Below the pieces are notes generated by a model that saw nothing but the letters and a program-made list of their open reading frames with translations, was not told the origin of the DNA and made no database searches. This document shows positions 1 through 9,319 of a stretch of DNA of 64,000 bases, piece by piece. The position numbers and the translations under genes were made by a program. Positions within the stretch are counted from its first letter, which is position 1. The number at the start of each line of letters is the position of its first letter. Source of the stretch: Nymphaea colorata. Its lineage: Eukaryota > Streptophyta > Magnoliopsida > Nymphaeales > Nymphaeaceae. Location of the stretch: assembly GCF_008831285.2 (NCBI RefSeq), contig NC_045143.1, positions 22,634,302-22,698,301 of the forward strand, in the 5' to 3' direction.

Positions 1-1944
1 GCCCATCCAAAAGAGACTAAACCAGCCATCCAACCAAAGCCAGCAGAGGAAAAGGTTGAGAAAAAGGGCACTACAAAGCCCAAAGTGGATGCTGAAGCAA
101 TGAGTCGAGTTCTATCAAAGGGGTGTGAAAGCAAAGACAAACTCGACACATTACCTCTTGGTAAGGCAGTGCATAATACCAAGGATGTTGAGTCAATCGC
201 ATCATGGACCACCCAGGAAATTTTGGACGAGATTGATCTCCTATGTCAGGATTTCGATCTAAGTGAGGAACCCGCACCTAGTCTGATCCAGTTAGTATCA
301 CAAGAAGATCAGCTTAAGAATGAAATGCAGGGATCCAGTTCGACATCCATACCAGGCCAAAAACAGGATGAGTCTTTAAGGTGTCAAGCTCCACCCACGA
401 GAGAAAAAGAAGAACCTTATGAGCTTGAACCCCTTGAGCACATACTTCCAAATGATACCGTGGAATTAGTCAAGTACCAATTACAGGAAGAACTCATTCT
501 AGATGGAAACGGGCCCCTCGACAATGAGAGCATAGGATCCAACTCCGGAGATGCCCCCATGGAGATGGAAGAAGTAGGGCATCCCACCAAGGACGAGAGC
601 ATGCAACCACCTCCTCTTCCTGCCCAAGATAACATAGAATCTCAGGAGGGTGGTACGAACTTGAATCTCTCAAAGTCTTCTTGTACCAAGACACGGATGA
701 AGCTCCAACAATGGGCGACCCAAATAATAGCAAGTGAAATTTCACGACACCCACAAGAGGGCCCAGTTTGTGGGTTGACCCGAACGAAATCTAAAGAGGT
801 CATCCATTACCAAAGGCAAAAGAAGAGCCCTAGCAAACCTGGGCTTGGGCAAAGAACTAAGCCGCCCACTATCCAGGAATTGTTAGAGGAAGAAATTTTG
901 GCCACACCAGATGGAATCCTCCCCGAGTCAGAAAGTGAGGACATGAGCAGCTCAGAAAACCACCTTGATAGTACGAGCATCTACCTGAACATCAACCCAG
1001 AGAAAAACCACTACAACGAGGTAGATCAAGTAACCCTTAGTGCACATTCAGAACAATGCAAAGTCGAAGGGTACTCACGGGCCGCCTTAGTCTCTCCACA
1101 AAGTCAGATACATCCTAAGGAGGGTGGCCATCACCCATTCAGCAAAACGACTCTGGGGCACTACATTGAAAAGCTTTACCCAGAGCGATGGAGAGCTTAT
1201 CAGTTTCCAGACTCTCCAAATTGCAGCCGAGAGTTGTGGAATCCTTTCAGCCCACTTGGAACATGCACGACAGAGTCACCCTTAGCCCAAGACTCTGAAG
1301 GAAGAAGCACAGTAAAGGCACCTCGGGCTATAGCAAAGGATAAAGAACGAGCATTGAGCATAGTGGAGCAACAAGCTCCACGAACAGGCCGCAGGCTGTG
1401 GCAAGCCCACGATCGTGGCGAGGTCACCCCACAGTTTGAGGGCACAGAGAAGAGCAAACAGCTGCAAGGGCAGCATAGTATATATATCGGGCACCTGCCT
1501 CGCGACTATGGTCCCGGGCAATCGCGACTCAGCCGAATGGATCGAAGTAATGAAATGACTCGGGTGATTACCAAGGTTTACTCTAAAGGCCCGAGAAGGT
1601 GTTTTGTCTACTTGAGAAACTCCTTAAAGGTGCTACCTAGAGACTATGAACCAAAGAGGAAACGGAAAGAAGAGAGTGGCTGCAAGCAAGCTCACCAAAA
1701 GAAATCCTTGTTAAGAGCTTGGGGACAAGCTCCATTTCAGGAGGGTGGATCTGATACGGGTCAACCTTCGACTTGGCCGAGAGCAGCCACTAATGAGGTT
1801 AAGAGCAGCCATAGCGGGCGGAACAAGGCTGCCCTTCATGTGGAACCAGGCCTTCATGGCCGTGTTGACCCCAAAATAGGTCAAGAGGGAGGAGTGGGAG
1901 GCATAGAGCAGCTGGTGCAATCCTTGCATGCAAATGGAATTTAG
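1..1944 (+). CDS. Unrecognised ORF of family 1 element, partial
   Basis: The frame is open from the first base of the window to a TAG at 1942-1944, about 647 codons, so the start lies upstream; the GTG at 85 is not a convincing start. I recognise no gag, protease, RT, RNase H or integrase motif. The protein is hydrophilic. Its first half is acidic with many Glu/Pro/Ser (for example EEPYELEPLEHI near residue 140). A lysine/arginine cluster (PKRKRKEE) near nt 1650 looks like a nuclear localisation signal. The last 64 codons lie inside the 3' LTR, beyond the polypurine tract at 1738-1751. Its position between an unseen pol and the 3' LTR fits an extra 3' ORF such as some plant Ty3/gypsy groups carry, but a divergent gag or a captured host fragment is possible. 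That it is 1.9 kb long without a stop, while the pol copies nearby are broken, suggests recent activity or constraint. Confidence 0.6.
   Translation, partial: AHPKETKPAIQPKPAEEKVEKKGTTKPKVDAEAMSRVLSKGCESKDKLDTLPLGKAVHNTKDVESIASWTTQEILDEIDLLCQDFDLSEEPAPSLIQLVSQEDQLKNEMQGSSSTSIPGQKQDESLRCQAPPTREKEEPYELEPLEHILPNDTVELVKYQLQEELILDGNGPLDNESIGSNSGDAPMEMEEVGHPTKDESMQPPPLPAQDNIESQEGGTNLNLSKSSCTKTRMKLQQWATQIIASEISRHPQEGPVCGLTRTKSKEVIHYQRQKKSPSKPGLGQRTKPPTIQELLEEEILATPDGILPESESEDMSSSENHLDSTSIYLNINPEKNHYNEVDQVTLSAHSEQCKVEGYSRAALVSPQSQIHPKEGGHHPFSKTTLGHYIEKLYPERWRAYQFPDSPNCSRELWNPFSPLGTCTTESPLAQDSEGRSTVKAPRAIAKDKERALSIVEQQAPRTGRRLWQAHDRGEVTPQFEGTEKSKQLQGQHSIYIGHLPRDYGPGQSRLSRMDRSNEMTRVITKVYSKGPRRCFVYLRNSLKVLPRDYEPKRKRKEESGCKQAHQKKSLLRAWGQAPFQEGGSDTGQPSTWPRAATNEVKSSHSGRNKAALHVEPGLHGRVDPKIGQEGGVGGIEQLVQSLHANGI
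1738..1751 (+). other. Polypurine tract, family 1
   Basis: CAGGAGGGTGGATC directly precedes the LTR start TGATACGGG. It aligns with the AGGGAGGGGGAATC|TGTTACGG junction of family 3. Plus-strand priming site by analogy. Confidence 0.65.
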
Positions 1945-1961
1945 CTTAGAATTGAAGCCGA

Positions 1962-1978
1962 GGGAGGAGCGGGAGGAG
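1962..1978 (+). other. Conserved purine block GGGAGGAGCGGGAGGAG
   Basis: The 17-nt block GGGAGGAGCGGGAGGAG is identical here, in family 2 (5203-5219) and in family 3 (12603-12619, 25401-25417). Here it lies 18 bp after the stop codon. In families 2 and 3 it is inside the reading frame. Confidence 0.7.
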
Positions 1979-2302
1979 AGGCAACGACTCTAAGCAAGGC
2001 TCTTGAATACCAAGGCGGTGGGTTGAGTCCAAGTCCGGTCTAGTCCAGCCTAGGTCTTCGCTAAACCCAGTCACTTAGGGTCAGCCTAGGGCGAGCCTAG
2101 GCAATTCGTGGTCCAAGTCAAAGTCCAAGCACACGCGGGCTAGAGGAGGACCGGCTCTAGGAATGAGACTTTAAGACTCGAGAGTGTTTTTATGCGTTTT
2201 TACTTAAGTTTTAGTGTACGCATTTGCTTTGGATTCAATTTCGTTTTGGATTGCGTTTTTGAAGTTTGGATCACATGTTTAGATCCACTTTTGATTCAGA
2301 GC

Positions 2303-2310
2303 TATAAATA
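2303..2310 (+). promoter_or_regulatory. LTR TATA box, family 1
   Basis: TATAAATA about 550 bp into the LTR, followed by a leader rich in CTCT. Same relative place as in family 3 LTRs. Confidence 0.6.
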
Positions 2311-3402
2311 CTTTGTACTCCTTTGTTTTGGGGGGCATTATTGATTATTTGGAATGAAATTTGAGTTACTTAGTGAAATTAGCTTCTCTCTCTTCTCCTC
2401 GAGTTCTCTCTTCTTCCTTATGCGAAGTCTCTTCTCCTCCATGCCTTCTTCTATCGACTGTAGTTCAGTAGCTTAGGTAGAACAGCAGCCATTGCTGCAA
2501 CACCTCGAGGTCAAGACCTTCAACCCGCGGCTTCTTCTTGTTCTCCTTGGTTTCTTTGCTCTTCTCATCCACTCGGCCAAAGGTTGATCGGCTTTGGGAG
2601 TCTCCAAGTGCTCGGCGCAAGGTAGCTCTTCCTCCCGGTTTTTCCCCACTTCAATCCAGGGCATCCACGGTGCAACCGAGCTCTTCCACCAGCAAGGTTA
2701 ATGGCCACGACTCCAGCAGGGCAGGTCTTCATTGTTCTAGGCGACTAGAGAAAGGAGACATCCATCCATCCTTCGAGATCAAGAGGTAAGCGTCCTTAAC
2801 GAGGAAGGAAGGGGGTGCAACGACGTTGCTTCTCTTTGAAATCGGGTTCGGCTTAGAGAGGAGGAGTTTGCTGGATTTCCAGCCAGTGATCTCTTCATTT
2901 CCACGGTGGAAACGAGTTTCAAAGTGTCTCTTACGAGTCACTCACTTTCCCCTTGATTAATTACGTCGAAACTTTGATTTCGTGCTTGAAACTAGCAATT
3001 GAACCGTGGATTTGAAGTTATAATCAGCCACGGTCCAGTTCTGCAAATCTCGCCGGAAAGTACAGAAAAAGAGAAAGAAAAGGGATTGAAAAGAAAAGAA
3101 AAGAATAGAAAAGAATCAGCCCAAGAATGAATTAGGAAAAGTTGAAATCCGGCGAGAAATTCCAAATTCCGGCGCACATTTGGGCGTCCGGCCACCGCTG
3201 CTACAATTCCGGCTAACATCTGGGCATTTTCCGGCAAACTCCGGCAGAAAGCAGCAAGCCAAGACAGACCCTTCTTGCTGTACTTGGCGGACTTCAGCGG
3301 CATTAGGCGTTCTTGGTGAGAATTGGGAAAAACCGGCCAACATTTGGGGAAAAATTCCTACCGCCGGCAACCTTGAGAAACCCTAGCCGATCTTCAATTT
3401 TG

Positions 3403-4743
3403 GTAAGTGATTCTTCTTGCTTATTCTTTACCCTTCATCTTGACACATGGCACGATCCTGTTGAGTTAGAGAGTAGCTTGAAAGAGATCCCCCTCCACTC
3501 TCTTTTCCACATTTGGTGGATCACCCACCATTTGGTGAGAAGATCAAGGGGAAGATTGAGTAGCTAGGATTGATCTCCAATAGTGTAGGATCTAGCTCTT
3601 TCTCCTCCAGCCAAGTGTCCTTTCTAGAAGATTTTAGAAGTCTCTCCCCTCCAGCTCGCCCTCCACCTCATCACCCAAGTCCATCTCCCCACATTTGTTG
3701 TGCCACCTAGCTAGACACCTCATCACTCAAGTCAATCTCCCCACATTTGTTGCGCCACCTAGCTAGACACCTCACCACCTTTCCTATCCTCTCTCCTAAC
3801 ATCTAGGAGATAGCCTCTACGTCCCTGCCACCTATCCTCCACTTTAGCTAGGAACTTTCCCAGCCATACACCTCAGCAACCCACCAGCCACCTCACCTAG
3901 ACACCTCACCGAATCCCTAGCCTCTCTCCTACTTACTTGGGAGATAGCCCTTCTAGAAGTGCCACCTCGCCTAGTATCTTGGAGCTTGATTCCTAGTGAT
4001 ATCTCCTCCATATTCTCTGCCCCCTTATCCTCCATCGAGCCACCCTAGCCCACACTTGAGTTACCTCAAGTTACTGCACCCCATTTCCCCTTACCATTCC
4101 CATTTCCTCAAACCGAGCAGCCTAAACCTACCCTAACTACATTGTAGGAACCCACGATTTAGGCCCTTCCTTTCACCCGGTCAACCTAGGATTTGAACCT
4201 TAGGACCCACCTTGCCTAACCTTCCATTGACCCAGCTCATTGGCCGAACCTAGCCCGGGCCCACCTGGTCCGAGCTCACCCTGCCCAAGACCCGCACCTA
4301 GTTGGTTCCAACCCTAGTCCACAAGGAAGTCCGCCTAGTGCATCCTTGAGAGTCTTGGAACCGGCGGGTCTTGCCCCAGCCATCTCCGGCATCCTCAGGC
4401 CGCCACCGGCCACCTCTGCTACTTTTCCAGCGACCCTCCGGCGTGGATCCCAGCAGGTCCCCAAGTCAGCCAGCAAGTGTATGGAGAGATCCTAGGCGAT
4501 TTCAGCAAGGAGATTCCTCAACCGCGTGACCCTTGGAGCGCTCTCAACCACCAACCGGCGTCTTCATCATTGGAGTTCCAGCCAGACGCCAGCCACCTTC
4601 TTCGTGTTGCTGATAGTCCTCGAGTGTGGAATCTCACCACGAGGCATGTGGTTGCTTCGCCAAGCTAGCCTTGGCCGGTACACCCTACCCCTTCTCTTTA
4701 GACTCGAGGGTGGTAGCATTTTATTTCTGCATTTTGATTTCAG
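3403..4743 (+). other. Candidate LTR-leader intron, family 1
   Basis: TTG|GTAAGT at 3403 and a TTTTGATTTCAG acceptor ending at 4743 bound a 1341-bp CT-rich segment. Families 2 and 3 have a matching donor 980-1060 bp after TATA and a T-rich acceptor at the equivalent place. Splicing is inferred, not shown. Confidence 0.35.
3665..3768 (+). repeat. 52-bp tandem duplication
   Basis: Two adjacent copies of a 52-bp unit starting ACCTCATCAC and ending GCTAGACA, differing at a few positions (CCCAAGTCC/CTCAAGTCA, TTGTG/TTGCG), then the start of a third (ACCTCACCACC). Confidence 0.8.
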
Positions 4744-5043
4744 CCCGACCTTGGGGTCGTCGTTGTGCATAGAGGGACCTCCGCGGCACTGCGCCAAGGA
4801 CACGACCTCGTGCCGACATTAGCCTCCTACGGACGGGTGTGGTTTGTTCGATTAGGCTTGGTTTGCATGGTTTGTTTGAGTGAGTTTGAGTGATTTCTAC
4901 ATATGTATCGCTTCCGCTTGTATTAGCCTCACAGCTTTTAGATTTGTGTAGTAGGATTTGCTTGGGTTTGGGATTAGCCATTCTTGTATTCCGCTGCCTA
5001 TTTGGGATTTTTAAGTCGGGGTCCTGTCCGACTGGGTAGTGTC

Positions 5044-5350
5044 TGTTACCGACCTACCAGATGGTCCAGACCCAGGCGAGGCCGAACAGCCCGAGCCAAG
5101 CACTAGGCGAAGGAACGCGTCAGACTTGTGGGCTTGGTCTTTGCAGCACTTAGCCGAGGAGACTCCCAAGGAGGCTAACGAAGCACCAGGTCAGGTTGCA
5201 GTGGGAGGAGCGGGAGGAGCAGCCACGTCCGCAACGGTGCTCGAACAAGATGGACCTCAAGGTGGTACTAAACCGGTTGTAGAGCTCACCGAGCGTAGGC
5301 TAGACGCACCCAACTCGAGCTCGACATTCCTAACCCGTGAGGTCGTCTAA
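5044..5350 (+). pseudogene. LTR-borne C-terminal polyprotein tail, family 2
   Basis: The frame entering the LTR (SVTDLPDGPDP...) stays open for 102 codons to TAA at 5348-5350. It aligns with the family 3 tail: SVTDLP.GPDP.EAE..EPS.R.R.ASDLWA.SL, then VGGAGGA, TVL and QGG. This copy is in a 5' LTR and so is not joined to pol; the conserved frame shows what the 3' LTR would encode. The basic RRRN replaces the RKRK of family 3. Function unknown. Confidence 0.6.
5203..5219 (+). other. Conserved purine block
   Basis: GGGAGGAGCGGGAGGAG, identical to the family 1 and family 3 blocks; here inside the tail frame. Confidence 0.7.
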
Positions 5351-5371
5351 GACCAAGGGTCTTAAGCGAAT

Positions 5372-5466
5372 GGCTCGGTCAACCAGACCGAGCCCTTACA
5401 CCGAAATGCGAAGTGAGGGCGCTTACCCTCACGAGGTTCCCCTCCTTGGGCTCGCAAGGCTCAAGG
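5372..5466 (+). other. Three tandem hairpins in U3, family 2
   Basis: Hairpin 1: GGCTCGGTC-AACCA-GACCGAGCC (5372-5394). Hairpin 2: GTGAGGG-CGCTTA-CCCTCAC (5413-5432). Hairpin 3: CCTTGGGCT-CGCAA-GGCTCAAGG (5444-5466, with two G.T pairs). All three recur in family 3 with different loops. In hairpin 1, family 3 has T and A where family 2 has C and G, a compensatory pair. They lie 21 bp after the tail stop codon. Confidence 0.7.
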
Positions 5467-5649
5467 GGTTTAGTCAACACTTAGGCGTTTTGCTTTGGCT
5501 TTAAGTACTTAGTTTATTAACTCATTTTTACTTGGCGTCCTAAAGATTCGAAGTCAAGACCTAAGCCGGCGGGTTGTGCCAAGCGCCTTGAGCATTTTAG
5601 ACTTTGGGTTTGGATCCGCGCGTGTTAATCCCGGATCATTTTTGGTTTG

Positions 5650-5657
5650 TATATATT
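5650..5657 (+). promoter_or_regulatory. LTR TATA box, family 2
   Basis: TATATATT about 600 bp into the LTR, followed within 100 bp by the CTCTCTCCTC leader also seen after the family 3 TATA. Confidence 0.5.
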
Positions 5658-6628
5658 GTATTGGATCCTGTACAAACGCATCTAAGAAATTGAATTTTGG
5701 CTCATTGCGAGTTTTGGCTCTCTCTCCTCTTCGAGGACTCCATCTCTTCGACCCCCTCTCTCAACCCGAGTTAGGAGCGTCTCCATCCGTGAATCCCCTT
5801 GCCCCCGTCGTCCGTGTAGACCTCGGCCTCAAGGAAGACAAACCAGGCGGATCCCTTCCCACCGGCAGTGATCCCTCCTCGTCCACGCTTGCCTCTACGT
5901 TGAAGATCAATAGTTCGATCATTGGTGCCTTCCCCTTGAACACGAAGGAGAAGAAAGGCTGAGTTCGGCACAAGAGAAGGTTGAAGCTTCCACGGCTTCA
6001 ATACGACGGCTTATCAAGGTTAGTACTCGGATTGAAGAACCCTCTTCCCGGCTTGGATTTTGCTACTTCCGGAGCCTCACCCGCGACCTAGGCCTATTGC
6101 TCGGCGTACCCGAGTGACTGGTTTACGGATTTACGGTGCCCCTCCCTTGGTGCATCATCTTCCCCGCTTGCAGTCAAGTTCCCTTCCGTAGGAACCAACC
6201 CAAGCCTCCCTTACGGTTCTCGACGGCTGAATCAACAAAAACATCAAATCCGTCGTCGGCTCCATTCTGATTTGGTGAAGAACCCAGCAGCCTTCAAAGG
6301 TACGAAGTCACGGTTCTTGCTGGTGATTCGGACTTGAAATACAGTTTGCTGGAATCGCCTCATCGTGCTGACCAACATAGTCTAATTTGGCCGTATTCGG
6401 CCCATGCGATAGCAAGTCACCAACCGGCCGGAATTCTGGTCAGAGCAAGGACGCCGCTGCAAATCTCGGTGTCATCCATTGTTTCCGGCGTGAAGGACAG
6501 TCCTGCCCCTCCGTCACCCAAGGCCCCTGCATATTCGAGAAGGGCACAAGCGTCAATTCGGACGAGGAGCTAACCCTTGCCGCGGTGCGTGAAGGATCGC
6601 TTCCTCCTTGGCCGCCGGTCTAAAATTG

Positions 6629-8298
6629 GTAAGTTCCCCTACCGCGCATCTTGGCCCTCCGATTTTACACGTGTCCCACATCTGTCAACCCACGTCATAC
6701 CTTGCCCTTGTAGCTCGCCATCTGTCCTCACCAGCTGACCTAGTCCCCTCCGAGAATCCCTCTTGGATCCCGAGCTCCCAGCTCGCACTCGTCACCTCCG
6801 CCACCTTCCTTTTTGGCATATTTTTCCCTTGAGTCCAACCCTAACGCCTCAGCCCTCCATCGTGCCACCTGTCCGCATCTCAGCCATCCCGCGCCAAGTC
6901 ACCCGCCTACGTGTCCGCCACCTGTCCTACCTGGTCCCACTTTGAGCCTCGCCCAGTCCACGCGGCTGCCACCTCACCAACCCGCATGAACTCCCCATTG
7001 CCTTGTTTGGAAACCCCCTGGCCGCTCGCTCCCCTTTCCCTATTTCTCGCCTATCTCCTCTATCTTCATCTCAACCCTAAACCGCAGTCCTCCTCCACCG
7101 CTCATCTTCTCCACGTGTCATCCATCTAGTTAGAGAGAGAGAACTCGATAAATCTCGAGTGCCACCTCCTTGATTGCCTAATCTCCTTAGCAATCAATCT
7201 CGATCTCTTTCCTACTTTCTAGGATCGGATCTCCTCTTCCCTCTTCCTCGCTAGCCTTTCCCCTAGCGAGCTCATTTAGACCGTTGATCTTGCCACGTGG
7301 CAAGATCCGACGCACTCCCTTGGCTAGACCGCCAAGTCCGAACCCACCTAGCTAGGTTAGCCTCTTGCGTCGCCTACCCTAGGAGCTCACTTCCCTCACT
7401 TGATCCGAACCCATTTGACTTTAGGACCTAGTCAACCCCTTGACTCCCCGACTTAGTCCCTCAGGTCAACCTGTACTAAACCTAGCCTTAGTCATCTCGA
7501 GCCTACCTCGAGATTACCCTCACCTACCTAACCCGGACCCGTCACCTGGTCCAGTAGGCAACCTACCCTCTAGAACCCACTACCGCACTCGGTCTCACGT
7601 GACCAACTCACCCGAGCTTAGGCTCAACCCCAGCCAACCCGCATTGGCCTACCCTCTTAGTTAGAAACCCTAACATCCCTCCTAAACCACATCTCTCCCT
7701 CGGCCTACCCCAACCTTAGCCTCTCTTAACCAGACCGACCCTACCCTTCTAGAGCCCAGTCGTTACCGAGCCCAGCCGTGCCTTAGTTAGGATTAGGTGT
7801 AGCTGTTCCGTCGGCCGCCCCCGTGGTCGACCCCCTCCCATCGGCACCCTGCCGGCGTCCGTGGCCGAGCCACATCTGAAGTAAGGAAGGCAGGCGCTGC
7901 CGACCTAGGCACTCGCCCCCCTCGTCACTCTGCCGGAGTACGCGCAGCAGCAGCAGCATCGGGCACTCGGACGCGCGCTCCCCGCCGTCCTACCGTCTGC
8001 GCAGTCGGCATCCGTCGCGAGGCCAGCATCGGCCGGGCCATCCCAGCCGACTCTCCCTCTACGTCAGCACCGTCGGCGTCCAGCGGCTGTCAGGCCGTGT
8101 GCTTCCCGCCGGTCTCCTAGCCCTTGCAGCAAGCTCCGAGGAGGCTCGCCTCAAGTGGACTTCTCTGGTCCATAGCTGCAATATCCGAGGCACGGTATTC
8201 GCCTCGCATCTCATTCGGCGTAGCCAAGGAATCACCTTGGCCGGTATCGTCTCCTTAACCCCCTTGTAGTTTCGGGTGGGAGTTTTGTTTTTACTTAG
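6629..8298 (+). other. Candidate LTR-leader intron, family 2
   Basis: ATTG|GTAAGT at 6629 and TTTTTACTTAG ending at 8298 bound 1670 bp. Both sites are retained in the second LTR fragment (10706 and 12375). Inferred from conservation of signals only. Confidence 0.35.
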
Positions 8299-8755
8299 GA
8301 ACTTGTTAGTTTGCTTATTTGCTGCTTGAGCCCGGGCTTAGACCCACCGTCCGTCACGTTGTACCTCGGAGGCCGTAGGCCAAAGACACGACCACCGCGG
8401 GCCTAGCCGTCCTATTTGGGATTTGGGCGTGGTTTGTTTGTTAGCGTGGTTTGCTATGGTTTGTGGAGTGAGTTGCGAGTGAATTTCTGTACCGAACACG
8501 TTTGTAAAGCCTCGCATCCGATCTTAGCTTGATTGTAGTAGGATCAGCCGTAGATAGGTTTTTTTGGAAAAGGGTTAACCCGCACTTGTATTCCATCACC
8601 GTGGGATTTTGCGCCGGGGTCCTGTCCGGCCGGGTAGTCCTATGTATTTAATTTGCTAGGATTTTTGGCTTTTAGATTACCTCAAGGAGACTTGGGAACT
8701 AGGACTCAAACTTGGTTCGCGCTTTCTAGCCGCAACCGGGTGAGTGCCTAACAAT

Positions 8756-8767
8756 TGGTATCAGAGC
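8756..8767 (+). other. Primer-binding site, family 2
   Basis: TGGTATCAGAGC, two bases after the LTR end; complement of the initiator tRNA-Met 3' end. Confidence 0.9.
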
Positions 8768-8964
8768 TACCTTGGGGTAAAATCCGTTGTTTGAGCACCC
8801 AAAGACTGAAGAATCGGCTTCACCAAAGGCAGCCTGTTCGGTTTTCTTGACAGAGTGCAGATTAGACAGTGGTTTTCTTGTTGGTATTTCGGTTTTCTGT
8901 CAGTCGTCAGTTTCGGTCTTCTAGTGTTCACGGTTTCCGTATAAAAGTGTAGTTCTAGGCTTCG

Positions 8965-9147
8965 CTTGCTCCCTTTTAGCAAGTGTAGGGCTGTACGCCT
9001 TGTACAACCGAGGGCAGCCAAGCTTGAGGTGCATCGCCGAGACACCAGGAGGGTGTGGCGATTTAGGCTCCTTGAGCCCGGCCGAGAGCGAAGCGGGACT
9101 GCCGAGGCGCTAAGGCGTAGTGCGGCAGTAGACGGGCCAACCCGTCT
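8965..9147 (+). other. Structured leader between PBS and gag, family 2
   Basis: Six consecutive hairpins: CTTGCT/AGCAAG (8965-8983), TGTAC/GTACA (8992-9006), CGCC..CACC/GGTG.GGCG (9035-9060), GGCTC/GAGCC (9066-9078), ACTGCC..GCGCTA/TAGTGC.GGCAGT (9098-9129) and AGACGGG-CCAA-CCCGTCT (9130-9147). The same six occur in family 3 (20005-20187) with altered loops. A packaging, dimerisation or translation role is plausible. The rest of the leader (8768-9319) shows no gene. Confidence 0.6.
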
Positions 9148-9319
9148 CCCTTGCCTTAGAACGCGAGCGGCATCAGCGGCAGCGGCAGCGTGCAGAGGGC
9201 AGATTCAGTCTAGTTAGGCCAGAGTAGATTAAGAGTGGCAGTGTTTCAGTTTTTGGATTCTTAGGACAGTTTAGTTTAGGATTAGCTACAGTTTACCTTG
9301 GCGGTTTCGAGCCATTCAA

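Larger units (their letters stand above)
1..5043 (+). mobile_element. Family 1 LTR retrotransposon, 3' part
   Basis: The 3' end of an LTR element: a long ORF, a polypurine tract and an LTR that begins TGATACGGG. Its LTR shares layout and short blocks with the families further right: the purine block at 1962-1978, a TATA box, a GTAAGT donor, and a 3' segment with 'GGGGTCCTGTCC..GGGTAG'. The internal ORF is not recognisable as pol, so the clade is unknown. The element is cut by family 2 at 5044, about 115 bp before the expected LTR end, judged from the family 2 LTR. The left end lies outside the window. Confidence 0.75.
1752..5043 (+). repeat. Family 1 3' LTR, interrupted near its end
   Basis: It begins TGATACGGG after a polypurine tract. 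In order it holds a 64-codon ORF tail, the purine block, a TATA box at 2303, a pyrimidine-rich leader, a GTAAGT donor at 3403, a CT-rich stretch with a 52-bp duplication, a TTTCAG acceptor at 4743 and the conserved 3' segment near 4985-5038. The terminal ~115 bp are missing because family 2 starts at 5044. Apart from the ORF tail, the short frames inside it are not genes. Confidence 0.75.
5044..8753 (+). repeat. Family 2 5' LTR (3710 bp)
   Basis: Bounded by TGTTA and TAACA, a 5-bp terminal inverted repeat. The next bases are AT and then the PBS at 8756. It is homologous to the family 3 LTR over the ORF tail, the three hairpins, the GTAAGT donor and the last 450 bp, but clearly diverged. The 3' half carries CAG-rich sequence near 7940. 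Confidence 0.95.

Noticed and set aside
5576-7664. Several 60-130-codon frames in the family 2 LTR
   Set aside because: Pyrimidine-rich LTR sequence with few stops; not conserved in reading frame between families; no start or domain support.
7920-8060. CAG-rich stretch as a microsatellite
   Set aside because: Only short runs (for example four CAG units near 7948) within otherwise unique sequence; not a real tandem array.
8756-8767. A tRNA gene at the TGGTATCAGAGC sites
   Set aside because: Only the 12-base complement of a tRNA 3' end is present; no tRNA body follows. These are primer-binding sites.
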